A DNA stretch of 64,000 nt from Hymenoscyphus infarciens. Taxonomy: Eukaryota > Ascomycota > Leotiomycetes > Helotiales > Helotiaceae. Shown in pieces: positions 47,901 to 60,631 of the stretch (position 1 is the stretch's first letter; each line of letters starts with the position of its first letter). The DNA is taken from contig LLCB01000320.1 in the NCBI GenBank assembly GCA_001414345.1, positions 1-64,000 on the forward strand, written 5' to 3'. Both the position numbers and the translations under genes were made by a program. The notes under the pieces were generated by a model, which saw nothing but the letters and a program-made list of their open reading frames with translations, was not told the DNA's origin and ran no database searches.

Positions 47901-50900
47901 CAAGCATAAGAGCGATTTCCAGACCAAGGTCACCAAGGCCCCCTGCGATCAAATAAGTTCCTTGATTGGAAACGATTAAATTATCGGTCGTTACTGCTGG
48001 CGCCATTACCGAAGTCTCCGAGTCGATTTTCAAGACGATTTTGCCGGTGTGTTCTCGAGCCTGCACGAGCCTGAAGGCTTCACCGATATCCGTGATGGGC
48101 ATTGTAGTAATGGGTTCGATGGGAACGAAAAAGCCGGCGCCGAATAAGTTCACAACCTTCTGGAGAAGACTTGCAGCTTTTCCGGGGTTGTAATCGCAAA
48201 TCAATTGCAAATTGGCGGAAGAGAATGTGACATTTCTTTCGAAAGGCTTCGTGCTCAAACCCAATTTTGAAAGAGAATCGGCTTTCCCAAGTTCGATGAA
48301 GAAGCCGAATCGTGCAATGCAGTCCCAGGAATCACGAAGTGCCTCCCCTGAGAGAGAATTTAGAACCACATCAACTCCTTTGCCACTAGTCATACGGTAA
48401 ATACCCTCTTTGAAAGTGAGTAATTTGCTGGAGAAAATGTGATCTTCAGGGATCCCAAACTTCTCAACGAGTAATTGGCGTTTTGCTGCGCTTCCAACCG
48501 TAGCAAAGACCTCTGCTCCGATGTTTTGTGCGATGCGTAGCGCTGCTTGACCGACACCACCAGTAGCAGATTGAATCAACACAGTTTGTCTACATCGAAG
48601 GTTTGCAATATCAACAAGTGCATGGTAAGCAGTTGTAAATACAACAGGTATAGATGCCGCTACTTCATATGTCATTGATGGAGGAATGCGAGTTGCTCTG
48701 CGGGCGTCGAGTCTAATAATGCTGGTGTACGATGACCCTCCAAACCCACACACACGGTCACCAACTTGAAATGAGTTTTGATGCTGTGATCCAACGTCTG
48801 TGATAATCCCAGAGAACTCTCCAGCCATTGGTATGTCCTCAGTGACTTGGCCGAGTGCAATAAGGACGTCTTTGAAATTGATTCCGCATGCTTCTACACG
48901 CACTTCAATATGAGAAGGAGGTAAAGGATCTGCGAGTGTCCCATCATCAACAAACGAGAGGCTATCCAAAAATCCGGGTTTGTTTACGTGAAGCTTGAGT
49001 GGTCGATTGGGTTGGTAAAATGGTTGTGACTGCAATTTGGATTTTCCAGCAGCTTGCTGTATACGATCGTTGAGTTTGTTGTTTGGTATGAGTCGTGGTA
49101 TTGATATCTCTTGGTTCCTGTACATATACTCGAGCTCTTTCATTGGTGAGCTAGACATATCACTTAATCCATCTTCAACGACTCTGCCGATAGTTTGGAC
49201 GAGGTGTTCCAGATCTCCAATCATAGTGTCGTGAACGTTGATAGTAATAAGATGGAGAAATGGATTCTCAGCTCGACAAACGCGAGCAAGTCCAGCAATC
49301 ATGCCTTTCTCTGGGTTCAAATTCGCCGAAGAGTTGTCCTGATAACTGACCCAAAGCACACGTGTGGCATTTGACAGGAGACTTCTGATACAATTGAAGA
49401 CTGATGGATCATCCGTAGTTAAAATCGGATCGGATCCATTGTCGAGAATGATATATGTTGTGTCTCCCTGAAATTGGGTAGCCGTGAGGCTCTCTATGCT
49501 TGTATCAAATCGCTGATGACGGAGTTTTGAGCTTAAACGTAGAGCAAGCTCTGGTGGCTGACTTGTCCAACTAGGGGGGAGAATTATTTCTAGGCGACCG
49601 TTGGATTTTTCTACAACATCTTTCTTTGGTTCGGTTGCGGTGGACACGATCATGGCCGAACGTTGTGCTGTTCCTCCAAAATCCGTAGCAACTATTTCCG
49701 CACCATTGAAATTGTTACGTAGTAGTGTAGTGTGCCACTCATCAACTGTTAAAGTTGGTCCGTCGATTCGACCGTCATCCACGCCTGTGATAGTTGATTA
49801 GTTCAAAAGGCCAAAGAGTTGAAGAGGGGATTCCTTACCTGCCCACCATCCATCAAATACGCCCATGAACGCAGTATAGAATGGCACTACACGAGTAGTT
49901 TCAATCATAACAATTTTTCCACCGGGCTTCAGAAGATGTCTGATGTTGGACACCACACCATCCATGGAAGATGCAATATGGATACAATTCGCTCCAATAA
50001 TAAGATCGTAGGTCTCGTTCTCAAAGCCCTGCTCTAAGAAGCTACTGTTCATATCCAGCTTCCTGTATTCCATGAAACTATCCCACTTCTTTAGACGTTC
50101 TCTCGTACGCTCAAAGAAGCCAGACGAAACGTCAGTGAAGACATATTTCTCGAAAGGCAAAACACCGTCTGAACTGAGAGCTTCCAACAAAGGAGCTGTT
50201 GTCGCACCGGTACCACCACCCAGTTCAAGTACTCTGATGGTTGGATTTTTGAAAGCAAGCTTCTTCATATATCTGATGACATGAGCATAGATCCGAGCGC
50301 TAGAATCATCCGAATAAACGCGAAACAGCAAGTTATCCTCAATCATCAGGGAAAGTGGGTCGACTTTTCCTGTTAGAATAGCTTCCATTTTGGGGCCCAG
50401 TCGGTGGGCTAGCTCGCCCTCCACCCCCTGATTGTGGGCACTTTCGAGGATAGATTCCTCATCAAAGTCCGAGACGCCCTGTAGCATTGATCTTGATTCC
50501 GCTGATTGATTGAACCGGTTCATCCAATTAAAAAGATGCGGGAAATGGCCAGGGAGCTTGGGCGGGCCATCAGCTGTAATTTTGCCAATGCAAGATCTGA
50601 CATAAATCGCCGCTGCTTGGTTTAAAAGTTGTAACTTGAGCTCTTGTGCTCGTTCGGCCGCGAGAGATTCTGGGCCTGGGCTAAACATTGATGAAGTCAT
50701 GTGATCGGCATCCAAGTCCCATTCCATATTGTAACTGATGTTGCGATCCTCGTTATCGAGAACATTTACACCCGCATCTCCGGTAGCTCGGAATTTCAAA
50801 GATCCCATTTGAATAACAGGCCCTTTTCGAAGACCCGAACCCAGCTGAAACACAGAAACATCCGCGGAAGGAAACCTTGAGCCACAGCTTTCAGTTGTTG

Positions 50901-53900
50901 TCGCAATCGTTAATGAAGTGCCAGGCTCGCTAGGTATACGAGAGGATACCCTGAGATCATCGATACCTACAACCATCAATGAGCCTGCCTTGGCGTAACG
51001 ATTGATGATTGCCACCGGATGGTGCATTATGGCGTCGAGGGTTGAGGGGTGTATGACATGTGGTTGTTGAAATTGAGCAGGCATACACTGAGACGTATCT
51101 GGAATGCTCACAACACTAAGGGCTTTTGTGCCACCCAGACTTATTTTTTCTATGCAGGCAAAGTTTCCGCTGTATTTGTTGCCCGTTGCTTCCATGTCTT
51201 GGTAAAACTTCGTCCGATCTAACTCCTCTTTGCAGACCGATTCAATTGTATGCAAACGCGCGGCTTGAGTAGATGAATTCAGCTCTTGCTCTCTTGTAGC
51301 TTCCACTTCGTCAGACTCAGATGAAAAGTATGCCATGATGAATCCATGACAATGCTCAACGCTGGTGCCCTGGGCCGAGACAGAAAAGACTTTGAATTCT
51401 TCCCACCTGGACTTTGAGCTATCTTGTGAATTCTCCGCGGTTGCGAGAGCAAGTTGAATCTCAACGGATTTGGGCGATTCAGGAATAAGGAGGGCCGCTG
51501 CGAACTTGACGTTTTTGAAATTATAGCTTAAGATATCTAGAGACCCATGCCTCTCAAAGCTCGACTGCAAAAGTGCCTCGATAGCCATAGATAGATATCC
51601 CGACGCGGGAAATATCATGAAGTCATCAATGACATGCTCCCGTAACCAGGGGAGTTGGTCAATTGAGAGCATGTGTCGCCACATTGGATTCTGAATCGTA
51701 CTGCTTGCAATCCGAGAACCAAGAAGGTCGTGGTGTGGGTTCTTGCGAAACCGGTGGGCTTTACTTAACCGCGATTCATGCCAATGTATATCTGAATGAT
51801 CCCATGCATAAGTTGGCAAGTCGGTTAATAATTTTCGTGGTTCCTTGGGTTCAAAAAGCAAGTTTGCCTTTTCGATATTGACAGGACAGCCTTGTTCAAA
51901 GAGTTTGCCTGCCGTTTCAAGAAGAGTAGAACGTGCGTCCTGATTTCTCAATAGAATTGAAGCGCTAGAATATCCTGGTTGGAATGACAAAGATGACATT
52001 GTCTGCCTCACAGGCCCAGATAAAGCGTTGTGGGGTCCAATTTCGATGAATGAAAGTCTTGCTTGCGGAGAGCTGGATGATGCTTTTAGGCATACTTCCT
52101 CTAACCCGTTTTGAAAGCGAACTTTGGACACAAGGTTGCTGACCCAATACTCTGCCCCAAATCCAGTAGTCATCATTTCTCCAGTAACAGAGGAAATAAA
52201 CCGTACACCTGGCGATGTATTTCCATGTTCTAGTCCATCCAAATTATGCAGATATATTTCCGAAACGGACATGACATGGTGTGAGTGGTAAGCCGTGTCA
52301 ACAGCCAACCTTCTCGCAAAAACGGTGTCTGCATCTAAGAGCTCTTTCAACTCAAGTATTGAAGCTTCATCCCCTGATATCGTGGAGCTTTCGGGGCTGT
52401 TTGAACATGCGACAACTAGTTTCCCGGATTTAACCCGCGAGATATATTGGGATACTGGTTCCTCACCCAGCCCAACCGCCATCATTGCTCCCTTGAGCGA
52501 CGGGCTTACTTGGAGACGACCACGGTAATAGGCAGCTTTCAGCGCTGAGGTCTGGGAGAGCGATCCTGCCGCGTAAGCTGCAGCGATTTCGCCGCTTGAG
52601 TGACCCAGAACGATGTCAGGTGTGATATCCAACGAAGAAAGGAGATCTATCAAAGCAATCTGCAGTGCAGTCGTAGCTGGCTGAGCAATCTGGCTCTCGT
52701 TGACCCTGGAGTCTGATGATTTCTTGTGGGAAAGCTCTTCAATTAGACTCCAGGAAGCACCAAATTCTCTCAGGATCTTTTCGGAAGCTTGAAGAGATCT
52801 CCAATATGGTGAGTTGAAACCCATGAGTTCACGACCCATCGCGAACCATTGAGCACCTTGGCCTGTGAAAACAAAAACATTCTGGCTCTTGTTTATCGAC
52901 CTCACTGGCTGAGGACGGCTTGATTTCAACCTTGAAAGAATGTCCGGAAGCGATGTTCCCACAAGACTAGATCTCCACCGGAAGAGAGAGCGACGGGTTG
53001 ATAATGTGTGAGCCAGATTCCGAAGAGTGTCCTCTCCGGGGTTCGGATTTTTAAATATCCACTGCTCTAGGTTTTCCAAGGACTTGACCAAGGATTCTTT
53101 GGATTTGGCTGAAAGTGTAAGGACTTGGGGGCGGGGTTTGACGTCTTCCGGTTGATGAAAGCCGTTTATGCCGTTTGTGCCGTTGACACCATTAGTGCTG
53201 TCGGTACTTTGGCTTTCGGATTCCCCATCGGGGTGCTCAGAGTCAAGTAACTCTTGTTTGTAGGTGGATAATGAGTCCAAAATTAAGTGGCCATTCGTTC
53301 CCCCGTAGCCAAAATTATTAACGGATATGCGGCGTAGGGCGTTCTTATCCCATGGCTCAAAACTCGTGGGTATCTATCAAGAATGAACATAAGTCTCTCT
53401 GCTAACCTATGAGCTCTAAACTTACCGAAATGTCGGATCCTTTGCAGCTGTCTTTCAACACTTTCAAGTTTATAACAGGGGGCATTGCATTATTTTCCAG
53501 CATGAGAATGGCCTTGATCAAACTAGCAGCGCCGCTTGCACTCTCCAAATGACCAATATTTGGCTTGAGCGAGCCGACATTAAGGGGGGTAGTCTCGCTT
53601 GAGCCAGGGTCATCATGGCTGTTGAAGGCCTGGCGTAGTGCCCATATCTCGGCATCTAGATAGAGGTATTAATATTACTCAACACTCAAGTATACATAGT
53701 GTTCCTTACCATCCCCGGCGATTGTGCCGGTGCCGTGAGCTTCTGCATACTTTGTGTGAAGGGGGTTGAGATTGGCCTGTTGGTACACGCGTTGAATAAG
53801 TTGAAGTTGTGCCTCTCGGCTCGGCACTGTAATTCCCGGTGTTTTGCCGTCCTGGTTGACTCCCGAGTTCCGGATAATCCCTCGAATATGATCGCCTTCT

Positions 53901-54731
53901 CTGATTGCATCGCTCAGATTTTTGAGAACCACCATAGCAGCGCCTTCCCCACGACCATAACCTGCACCGCGGCTATCAAAGGAATAACTTTTCCCATCTT
54001 TATTCAATACACTGTTGTTTCATTAGCCGGTTTATCTAATATAATATCGACATATCAGAAAAAGGCGCATACCCAATCTTACTCATAGGAACCATCATGT
54101 CCGGGGTTATGATTAAACTAACTCCTCCCGCAACGGCGATCTTTGCTTCTCCAGTTCGAAGACTCTGGCATGCCTGATGGATTGCCACGATACTTCCACT
54201 GCATCCTGTGTCCAAGGTGACCGATGGCCCCCGGAGATCTAGCAGATACGAAATACGATTAGACGCCATTGCCAGACCCGTTCCCGTCATGTAGTATTTT
54301 GAGATTGTTTCAAGATCTCGGTCTTGCATATGGGCATAGTCCTGCCCAAAAGTCGCGACATACACAGCAGTATCAGAACCACGAAGGTCTTCTAGCCGAA
54401 GACCGGCATTTTCCAAAGCTTCGTATGTGACTTCGAGCTGAAAACGGAACTGCGGGTCGATTGCTTCACATTCTTGAGGTGGAAGACCGAAAAACTTGCC
54501 ATCAAAACGTGCAATATCTCCATCAAGAAAGTGACCACCGAGGTGGTTGAGAGCTCCTGGTGCTTCGCCATCGGGGTGATGAAAGGCTTTCCAGTTGAAT
54601 CTTTCCTCTGGGACGCTCGACCAAGTGTCCTGTCCTTTCGAGAGAACTTCCCAGAGCTGTTCCGGACTATTGGCACCACCTGGGAAGCGGCACCCGATTC
54701 CAATGACTGCTATCGGTTCTGGGTTGCTCAT
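44987..54731 (-). CDS. Highly reducing polyketide synthase with C-terminal carnitine-acyltransferase domain
   Basis: Eight exons: 54073-54731, 53710-54011, 53426-53655, 49839-53373, 47680-49784, 46055-47632, 45053-45999, 44987-45011. All introns are GT-AG (42-61 bp in most, one 229 bp? no: 54, 47, 55, 41 for the later ones) and all join in frame, giving 3126 residues. Domains: KS with Cys177 (D-T-G-C-S-G-S), His312, His356; AT with Ser656 (G-H-S-S-G-E); DH His977 and Asp1177; C-methyltransferase SAM loop about 1447-1455; ER loop about 1982-1987; KR loop about 2190-2196 and Tyr2333; ACP Ser2509; cAT from about 2587 with catalytic-type His2876 (H-T-K-L-D-G). It should build a reduced, methylated polyketide and release it by acyl transfer. 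The model stops at a TGA 35 codons short of a second in-frame stop (44882-44884). Confidence 0.92.
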
Positions 54732-56220
54732 CGTCCTTTCAAAAGAGTGATGATCGCTAAATGAAGATGATTTGTGACAGGATGTCGGGAAGTTTAAATC
54801 AATTAGGGGCACGCTCTCAATCTCTATCTAGCACTCTTTATTTGTTGTAGGGGAAAACATCCATATCCCCTGACCGTAACCTCGTGCTCCAGGCCTAAGG
54901 TATTGAAGCTTCGGTACGATCAGCATGGAGTGACAGGGTTACTCCGGAAACGGCATTACAGATGGCAGTTTTTACGTCCGGTACGCAAGTGCCCACTTTG
55001 AATTAACAACTCCCCGTTCATGTCAAGGAGGGATCCGAAAAAACCGTTGAAGGAGGCACTTGAGAGGCGAAGTTAAAACGGCGCGGGTAAATTTTCCCTC
55101 GAGTAACGTTCGAGCGGGTCTGTTTCCTATTTTGGAATTCAAAAACACCTCCGGGCTTGAAGAAAGACTTATGGCACAATCACCGTGCAGTATCATCACT
55201 TATTGCCTCTCAAAGGGCAACTAAAATCTCATTATCATAGCCATTGCATGTCTGTGCCTTTCATGCACGTCATAAACGGTTACTCCCCTCAATCTCATCG
55301 TCTCATCGTCTAACTTTGTTATCTAATCGCGGGCGGGCCGAGTCTTTAGCAGAACGCTGTGCCGTGTGACAGCTTCTTGAATCCTTCTTCTAGATGTGAA
55401 TTCCCCTGAAAGTGTTGCCCAAAGGACATATAGCCCGAGGGTGTCGGTTGACTCTAGTACCATTTGAGGTGGTGGGAAGCTCCTACGAGTACGCCAAAGC
55501 ACTTTAACCGTCGTGCCACGGTGGAATTGACGAACGCCAGCAGATACGATTATTAGATTAGAGTAGGAGTGAACAATAAACTGGTCGCGGTACAGGCAGT
55601 CACTCCCATAACTGGCAAGTGACAAGCTCGGAAACTTGGTATGTGCTATTTCGAGTATCTCGGTCATGAGCTTATTCAAAGAAATAATGATATGTGATTT
55701 CTCCCAGAGAACGATGGTACCTTATTCGTGCAATGAAATATTGAAATCTGAATCTATGGAGTATTCAGAAACCATTGCCGGAATTACCTAGCGCCACTAA
55801 TCGCTCCACCAAAAACAGACCATAGTCTGTTTCGACAGTGGAAGCTTCTAACCTTGATTATTTAGTGGCTGGTCTTACTTCTTGGCCAAAAGAGACTCTA
55901 TCCATGCACCGTTGCGAGTTCTAAAGCACTATCATGAAGGAGGGGCGGTGTTGAAAATGCTATTATCAACCCTTTTCCGAGGAACTCAACTTGACAGAAC
56001 AAACAACTCAATTGGTGACTACCAGAGACAATTATGTGATTTCGAGGTGGGATGAATAGGAAGAGAGAGCGAAGACCAATTTCAACAGAAGTTGAGGGGT
56101 CGTATATTAAGTAGTTTGTTAACGAATTCTAGGTATGCAGCAACTTCCAACTCCAGTCATTAAATATAAGAATGCACCATCATGTTTTTAAAACCCATCC
56201 AACCCCAGAAAAATCCCAAT
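54732..56220. other. PKS upstream region
   Basis: About 1.5 kb that should contain the PKS promoter and the 3' UTR of the next minus-strand gene. It has one possible small gene (55323-55667, listed separately). No repeat is seen. Confidence 0.4.
55323..55667 (-). CDS. Possible small hypothetical protein
   Basis: A 114-codon frame from ATG with ordinary amino-acid composition (for example S-L-A-S-Y-G-S-D-C-L-Y-R-D) and no recognisable domain, signal peptide or membrane helix. It lies between the PKS start and the carboxymuconolactone-decarboxylase-like gene on the same strand. It may be a real cluster gene, an exon of one, or chance. Confidence 0.3.
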   Translation of the reverse strand: MTEILEIAHTKFPSLSLASYGSDCLYRDQFIVHSYSNLIIVSAGVRQFHRGTTVKVLWRTRRSFPPPQMVLESTDTLGLYVLWATLSGEFTSRRRIQEAVTRHSVLLKTRPARD

Positions 56221-57023
56221 CTATTTCCCTTCAGGTGCGCAGATATCCCCGACGTTCAACATAATAATAGCAAGCATGGATGTCGCAGTTTGCTGAGTAA
56301 CCCCCTCAACACCCTCGTGGCCCAGCACAGAAAGCGCATCATTGAAAGATGCGGAGTCTAATGGCTTCTTCAACGAAGCAATTTTGACGGCAAGCTTATA
56401 GGCTGCTGCTTGACGAGCTGTGACAGTTGTTGGGCATCTTCCTGCTAGCATGCCGTTTACTTGCGTCGCGGTAAAACCTGCTCTCTCGGCCAGAATGGTA
56501 TGCAGATATACTGCAAAAGGAGCAGGGATGACTGATAGAACGCCAAGAACGCAGGCTTCGTTTTCGCTGGCGGGCAAGTTTTGAGCGACCCCGACGTTCA
56601 AGTTGATGAAGTTCTGGATGATGGTTGGGGAAGTATACCTATATAATGAGTTAGTTATGAGATTTTATGATATGTTAGTACTTGAAAGCGAAAACGAAAG
56701 AGATAATTGAAGTATGAATAAAATACTTACAGAAGTTGACCAAAGGGACCTACAAAAGAGCCGTCAGCATTTTTGAGGATGGCACCCGTACCTCCATAGA
56801 AATTCGTTAAGGCGTTGTCAATGACTGTGTATTGCGTTGCTTGAGATGCGGTCATGTTACCAACCGTGGGCGAGAGAGGAGGGAATCTGGCGTTTGCGGT
56901 ACATTTCTTCGAGGCAGCAGCGACGGCATCATCGCGAGGTAACTCCATGGCTAAGCAGACGACCGGAGATGAGTAGAGAGCAACGGCAAGAGCAACGCTC
57001 AAAAGGTTGGAGGGGAAGAGCAT
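56221..57023 (-). CDS. Secreted carboxymuconolactone-decarboxylase (AhpD-like) family protein
   Basis: Two exons (56731-57023 and 56221-56638) with a 92-bp GT-AG intron; the phase joins exactly to give 236 residues. The N-terminus is a signal peptide (hydrophobic stretch L-L-S-V-A-L-A-V-A-L, likely cleavage after about residue 25). The rest follows the CMD/AhpD-like fold: a conserved F-G-Q-L-L-Y segment, an acidic E-N-E-A-C-V-L start to the core helix, a Y-L-H-T helix, and a C-terminal L-G-H-E-G-V and N-V-G-D pair. I see no peroxidase CxxC. Family members are decarboxylases or hydroperoxide reductases. A secreted form beside a PKS could be a tailoring enzyme, but that is inference. Confidence 0.75.
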
Positions 57024-57789
57024 GATGCAGGAGGTTATGCGACAAGTTATGAGACGTGAGTAGAGAAACAGGTGTGGGTGAGTTGAAAATAACGTGGCAA
57101 AACGGGGGGGGGGAGACCAGTAATGTACAAAGAAACCTGCAGTTGGCAATCACACTACTGTGGGGTCTACAGGGGATTGCTCTTTCAATCAATACTTGGT
57201 CTCGCTAATTTGGGATGGAAGTTTCCCACGTGGCTTCCCAACCGCGATATTGTCTGCTCAAAGAAGCAACCGTCTTTTCCACCGCGAGACCTACCTTGCA
57301 ATCTGCTCTTAATCGAGATTCAAAGAAGAAGTGACTCTTCACAGGAATCAAATATCGAGCAATCATCTCCATACCATTTCAGGTGCTAAAATCCCTACCG
57401 CCGCAGCAACCCTATTCGGCAAAGAAGCGAGGCACAGTGTGCATAACCCCCTGCAAACCATCCTGCAGCAACGGACGAGTTCCTACGCGCAAATAAAATG
57501 CAGGACACACATTTCATGCGTGGAGGTAGTATCAAATGAATCCTTCCCAAAGTGGGATTTTGAGCCCGATAACAGGAAATCGATTGTGCGAACTCTAGAT
57601 CATCAGACCCGTGCCGCATTTCAATTGCTCGTGGTTATGCCCGTGATGATTAAAAGATGCCGGTAGCTCCTTTTTCAGTCCACAATTTTATCTAAATATT
57701 GATTTTGCACGCATTATTCCACTCGATGCAATATTAGTGCTCTAACCAAAGTTGTCGGGAAAAGCCTCATCAAACTCACCAACTCACAG
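57024..57789. promoter_or_regulatory. Divergent promoter region
   Basis: The CMD-like gene (minus) and the rhodopsin-domain gene (plus) start back to back, 766 bp apart. There is a 10-G run at 57104-57113. I see no gene inside. Confidence 0.45.
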
Positions 57790-59031
57790 ATGTCGACCTT
57801 GGCCGATGACCCAGCTACTCGGGGCTACATTCTTCAAAATGTAGCCATAGCTTTGATTGTTCTTGATGTCGCTTTTGTGGCATTGCGTATCTATGCAAGA
57901 GCTTCAAAGGGTCGAAGAGGTCGTGTTGATGAATGGATGGTAATTTGTGCTCTGATAAGCAACATTGGACTATGTGTAGTATGCATTTGTAAGTCTTTAT
58001 TCAAAGAGCTGCCATCTTCAAGCTTCGGTCTTTTGATTTTCGGGCTGACACAGTTCAGTAATGTACCAAGTTACGCACATTGGTCATCATCTTCTATGGG
58101 TGAAGAAGCATGAACCACTCACATTAATCACGTTTGCGAAGCTCGATGTCGCTCTCGAGATGCTCTTTTGTGTCTCTTTCACTTTCCCCAAACTCGCAAT
58201 CCTATCTCTGTACCTTAACGTATTTGTTGAGCGCTGGCAGAGAAGGGCAGTTTTCGTACTTATTGGATTGGTGATTGGAAGTGGGGTAGGAACCTCAATT
58301 GTTACTATGGTGCAATGCGTCCCTCTCCAATATCTGTGGGATAAAAAAGGCCATCCCGGAGGGCACTGCGTCAATCCAAACACATTCTGGCAGTTTTCCA
58401 CGCTGCCCAACGTCCTTATCGATGTTGCTATGTTCTTTCTACCTATACCTTGTATATTGAAACTGCAACTTTCTAAGAAGGAAAAGGCCGGTTTGGCGCT
58501 CACATTCATGACTGGTAGTGTGTAAGTAGGAGTCTTTTGCTTGAGGGTGATTAAAGCGATGCGGAGAGACTAACTTATAATGACAGTGGCATAGTTATTT
58601 GTGTTGTTCGCATGGTCATTTTGTTCAACACGTCGTCGACAGATTCAACATGGAATGCAATCAAATTTGGATCCCTCACTATGTTAGAAGGAAGCACCTA
58701 TACCATAGCGGCATGCCTTCCCCTCTACCGACCATTCATTCAGGCTGCTGGCAAACGAATCGGAGGGACTTTGGGTAGCAAGCTCACAGGGACCGCCAAT
58801 TCTCGTGGAACCAATAAAGGAGATGACCTGGAGTTGGCAGCGATACGACAAGCAACTTTCAATGAAAGTGGGTTTGAACGTCTTCACGACGACAAAGGGA
58901 AAACCCAGGTTACCACGACACAACTTCACAATTACGATTCGAATTCAATGGAATCCGATTATGGGAACAAAAGAATTGCATCAGGGATCCAAGTAAAGAA
59001 AGAATACATAGTCGAAAATGTTCGGAATTGA
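57790..59031 (+). CDS. Fungal rhodopsin-domain integral membrane protein (PTH11-like)
   Basis: Three exons (57790-57988, 58059-58521, 58587-59031), introns of 70 and 65 bp, 368 residues. It has seven predicted hydrophobic helices, starting with A-I-A-L-I-V-L-D-V-A-F-V-A-L-R-I-Y-A-R. It includes family motifs: R-x-D-E-W after TM1, F-P-K-L-A-I-L in TM3-4, the Q-C-V-P-L-Q-Y-L-W-D loop with a following C, and D-V-A-M-F-F-L-P-I-P in TM5. The last about 110 residues are a polar cytosolic tail. Such proteins resemble fungal GPCRs, but ligands and G-protein coupling are mostly unknown. Membership in the PKS cluster is possible by position only. Confidence 0.83.
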
Positions 59032-60631
59032 GTGGTATTTGCGGGGAAGTGGAGGGGTGATGTGGAGAAACAGCTGAAGTGTTGCATTATTTGATGTGTT
59101 GACTTTGTATGAGATAGTGTACTTGGTTATGGAATAGATTTATCTTATTATCAGAACAAAATAATGGGATACAAGATACGTTGACATGAATTCGTTTGTG
59201 ACTTGTGCTTCACAGGCTCTAGCTTGATCTGGCCAACCGGATGTCTCCCGTGGAGCCTTACAAGGTAGTCACGGAGTACAGGGCGTCGCACATTTTGCGC
59301 CTGTGCACTACGATGTCTTTGATAGATCGCAAAATCTGAACTAAATCTTAACCGCTTTATTTAGAAGCTGTTTAATAGGTTTATAGCTTCTCAGATATTC
59401 ACAGTGTTCTGTTGTTGTATTATCAACAGAGGTTGGTCAAGTCTACACCTGGACTAAAATGTGCGGTTAAATCCGGCCACGTAGAGTCTGGTTGGTCAGC
59501 TCGAGGCTGTCGCTCCAATTTTCACTTTGCAGCACCCAGGATTATTATTACGAGTACCAGTGTCTCATTCGTTCCTGTACGCGGTTGCTTTCCCAATTGT
59601 TGGTTTTTCCGCATTTGAATTTCCCCGATAATAATTCTTCCGTGCAATAGTCTTAGTGAGCGACTCGCCCTCACCAACTTTGCAAATCACGCCTTTACCA
59701 CATTTCCTCAGGAGTTGGATAACCCAAGCCATACGAGCACTACGGCACAGTGTTATCAAAAGTACCAATCAATCAAAAACAACAACACTATATGTGGGTA
59801 CTTCCACCTTCCCTTCCTGATGTTGTGCAGGAGTTGGTGGAGTTGGAACAAGCATTGCTAATCCGTGCCGCAGCGACATAGTCCAACACTCGGTTATGTG
59901 TAGCCCGGGGCGACACAACAGAATGCTTGATTAGGTGCCTGCCAAACACGTTTGGCATCTCAATGCTACCAGAAGCACCTACCAAAAGAAACGAACGCGC
60001 CAATTAAAAAACCTCTGGGTTTCGTCAAATTCAAAAATTTGTAATGCTTCGTTGGCTATAGCTCCCCGGGTTCTTGCACATTGCTTGTATTGACAACAAG
60101 TACAATTACTTTTCAGGTGACCGTAATCCTGATTCCTGCACCTTCTCAGGCCATCTACTAGAAAATAGAGCCATGGGTCAGTTGCGAACTGACAATGCAG
60201 GACACCATATTAATCTGAAATGGTGGAAACTTTTGAGCAAATTTTCTTTTTCCGACACAGCAAGAAATATATTGATGCAGTGCAGTGCAGTGCAGGACGG
60301 AGGTCAAATCCTTTGAGAGGCAAGGGGATCGTGCTGCCCGGGCCCCCTGTTGTGGTTGCACTCGGAGACTCTGTCCGATCGCACATTAACACTCCAGAAG
60401 ACAAACCACGGTTGGTTACGTCCACCTGCCTTATCGAGACTGCCTGCCTTGTTCTCTGCTGATAGGGAATTGAGAGTACGATGGGGGAAAAGGATCGCAT
60501 GCAAAGTAATATCACTCGTTCGGATGGGAATTTTCAACACGACCATCCACCAGTCTCGAGTCTCTATCCATGACGCCCATCAAGCCACTTTGAATTTTCT
60601 GTTTCCCAGAAAGCGCTCAAAAAGTATCGAA
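59032..60631. other. Intergenic region upstream of the MFS transporter
   Basis: About 1.6 kb between two plus-strand genes. Short frames on both strands lack recognisable content. It should hold the transporter promoter. No RNA gene or repeat is seen. Confidence 0.4.

Noticed and set aside
55100..55320. Extra exon upstream of the PKS start
   Set aside because: The KS domain begins immediately after the chosen ATG, as in homologs, and no in-frame splice path upstream was seen.
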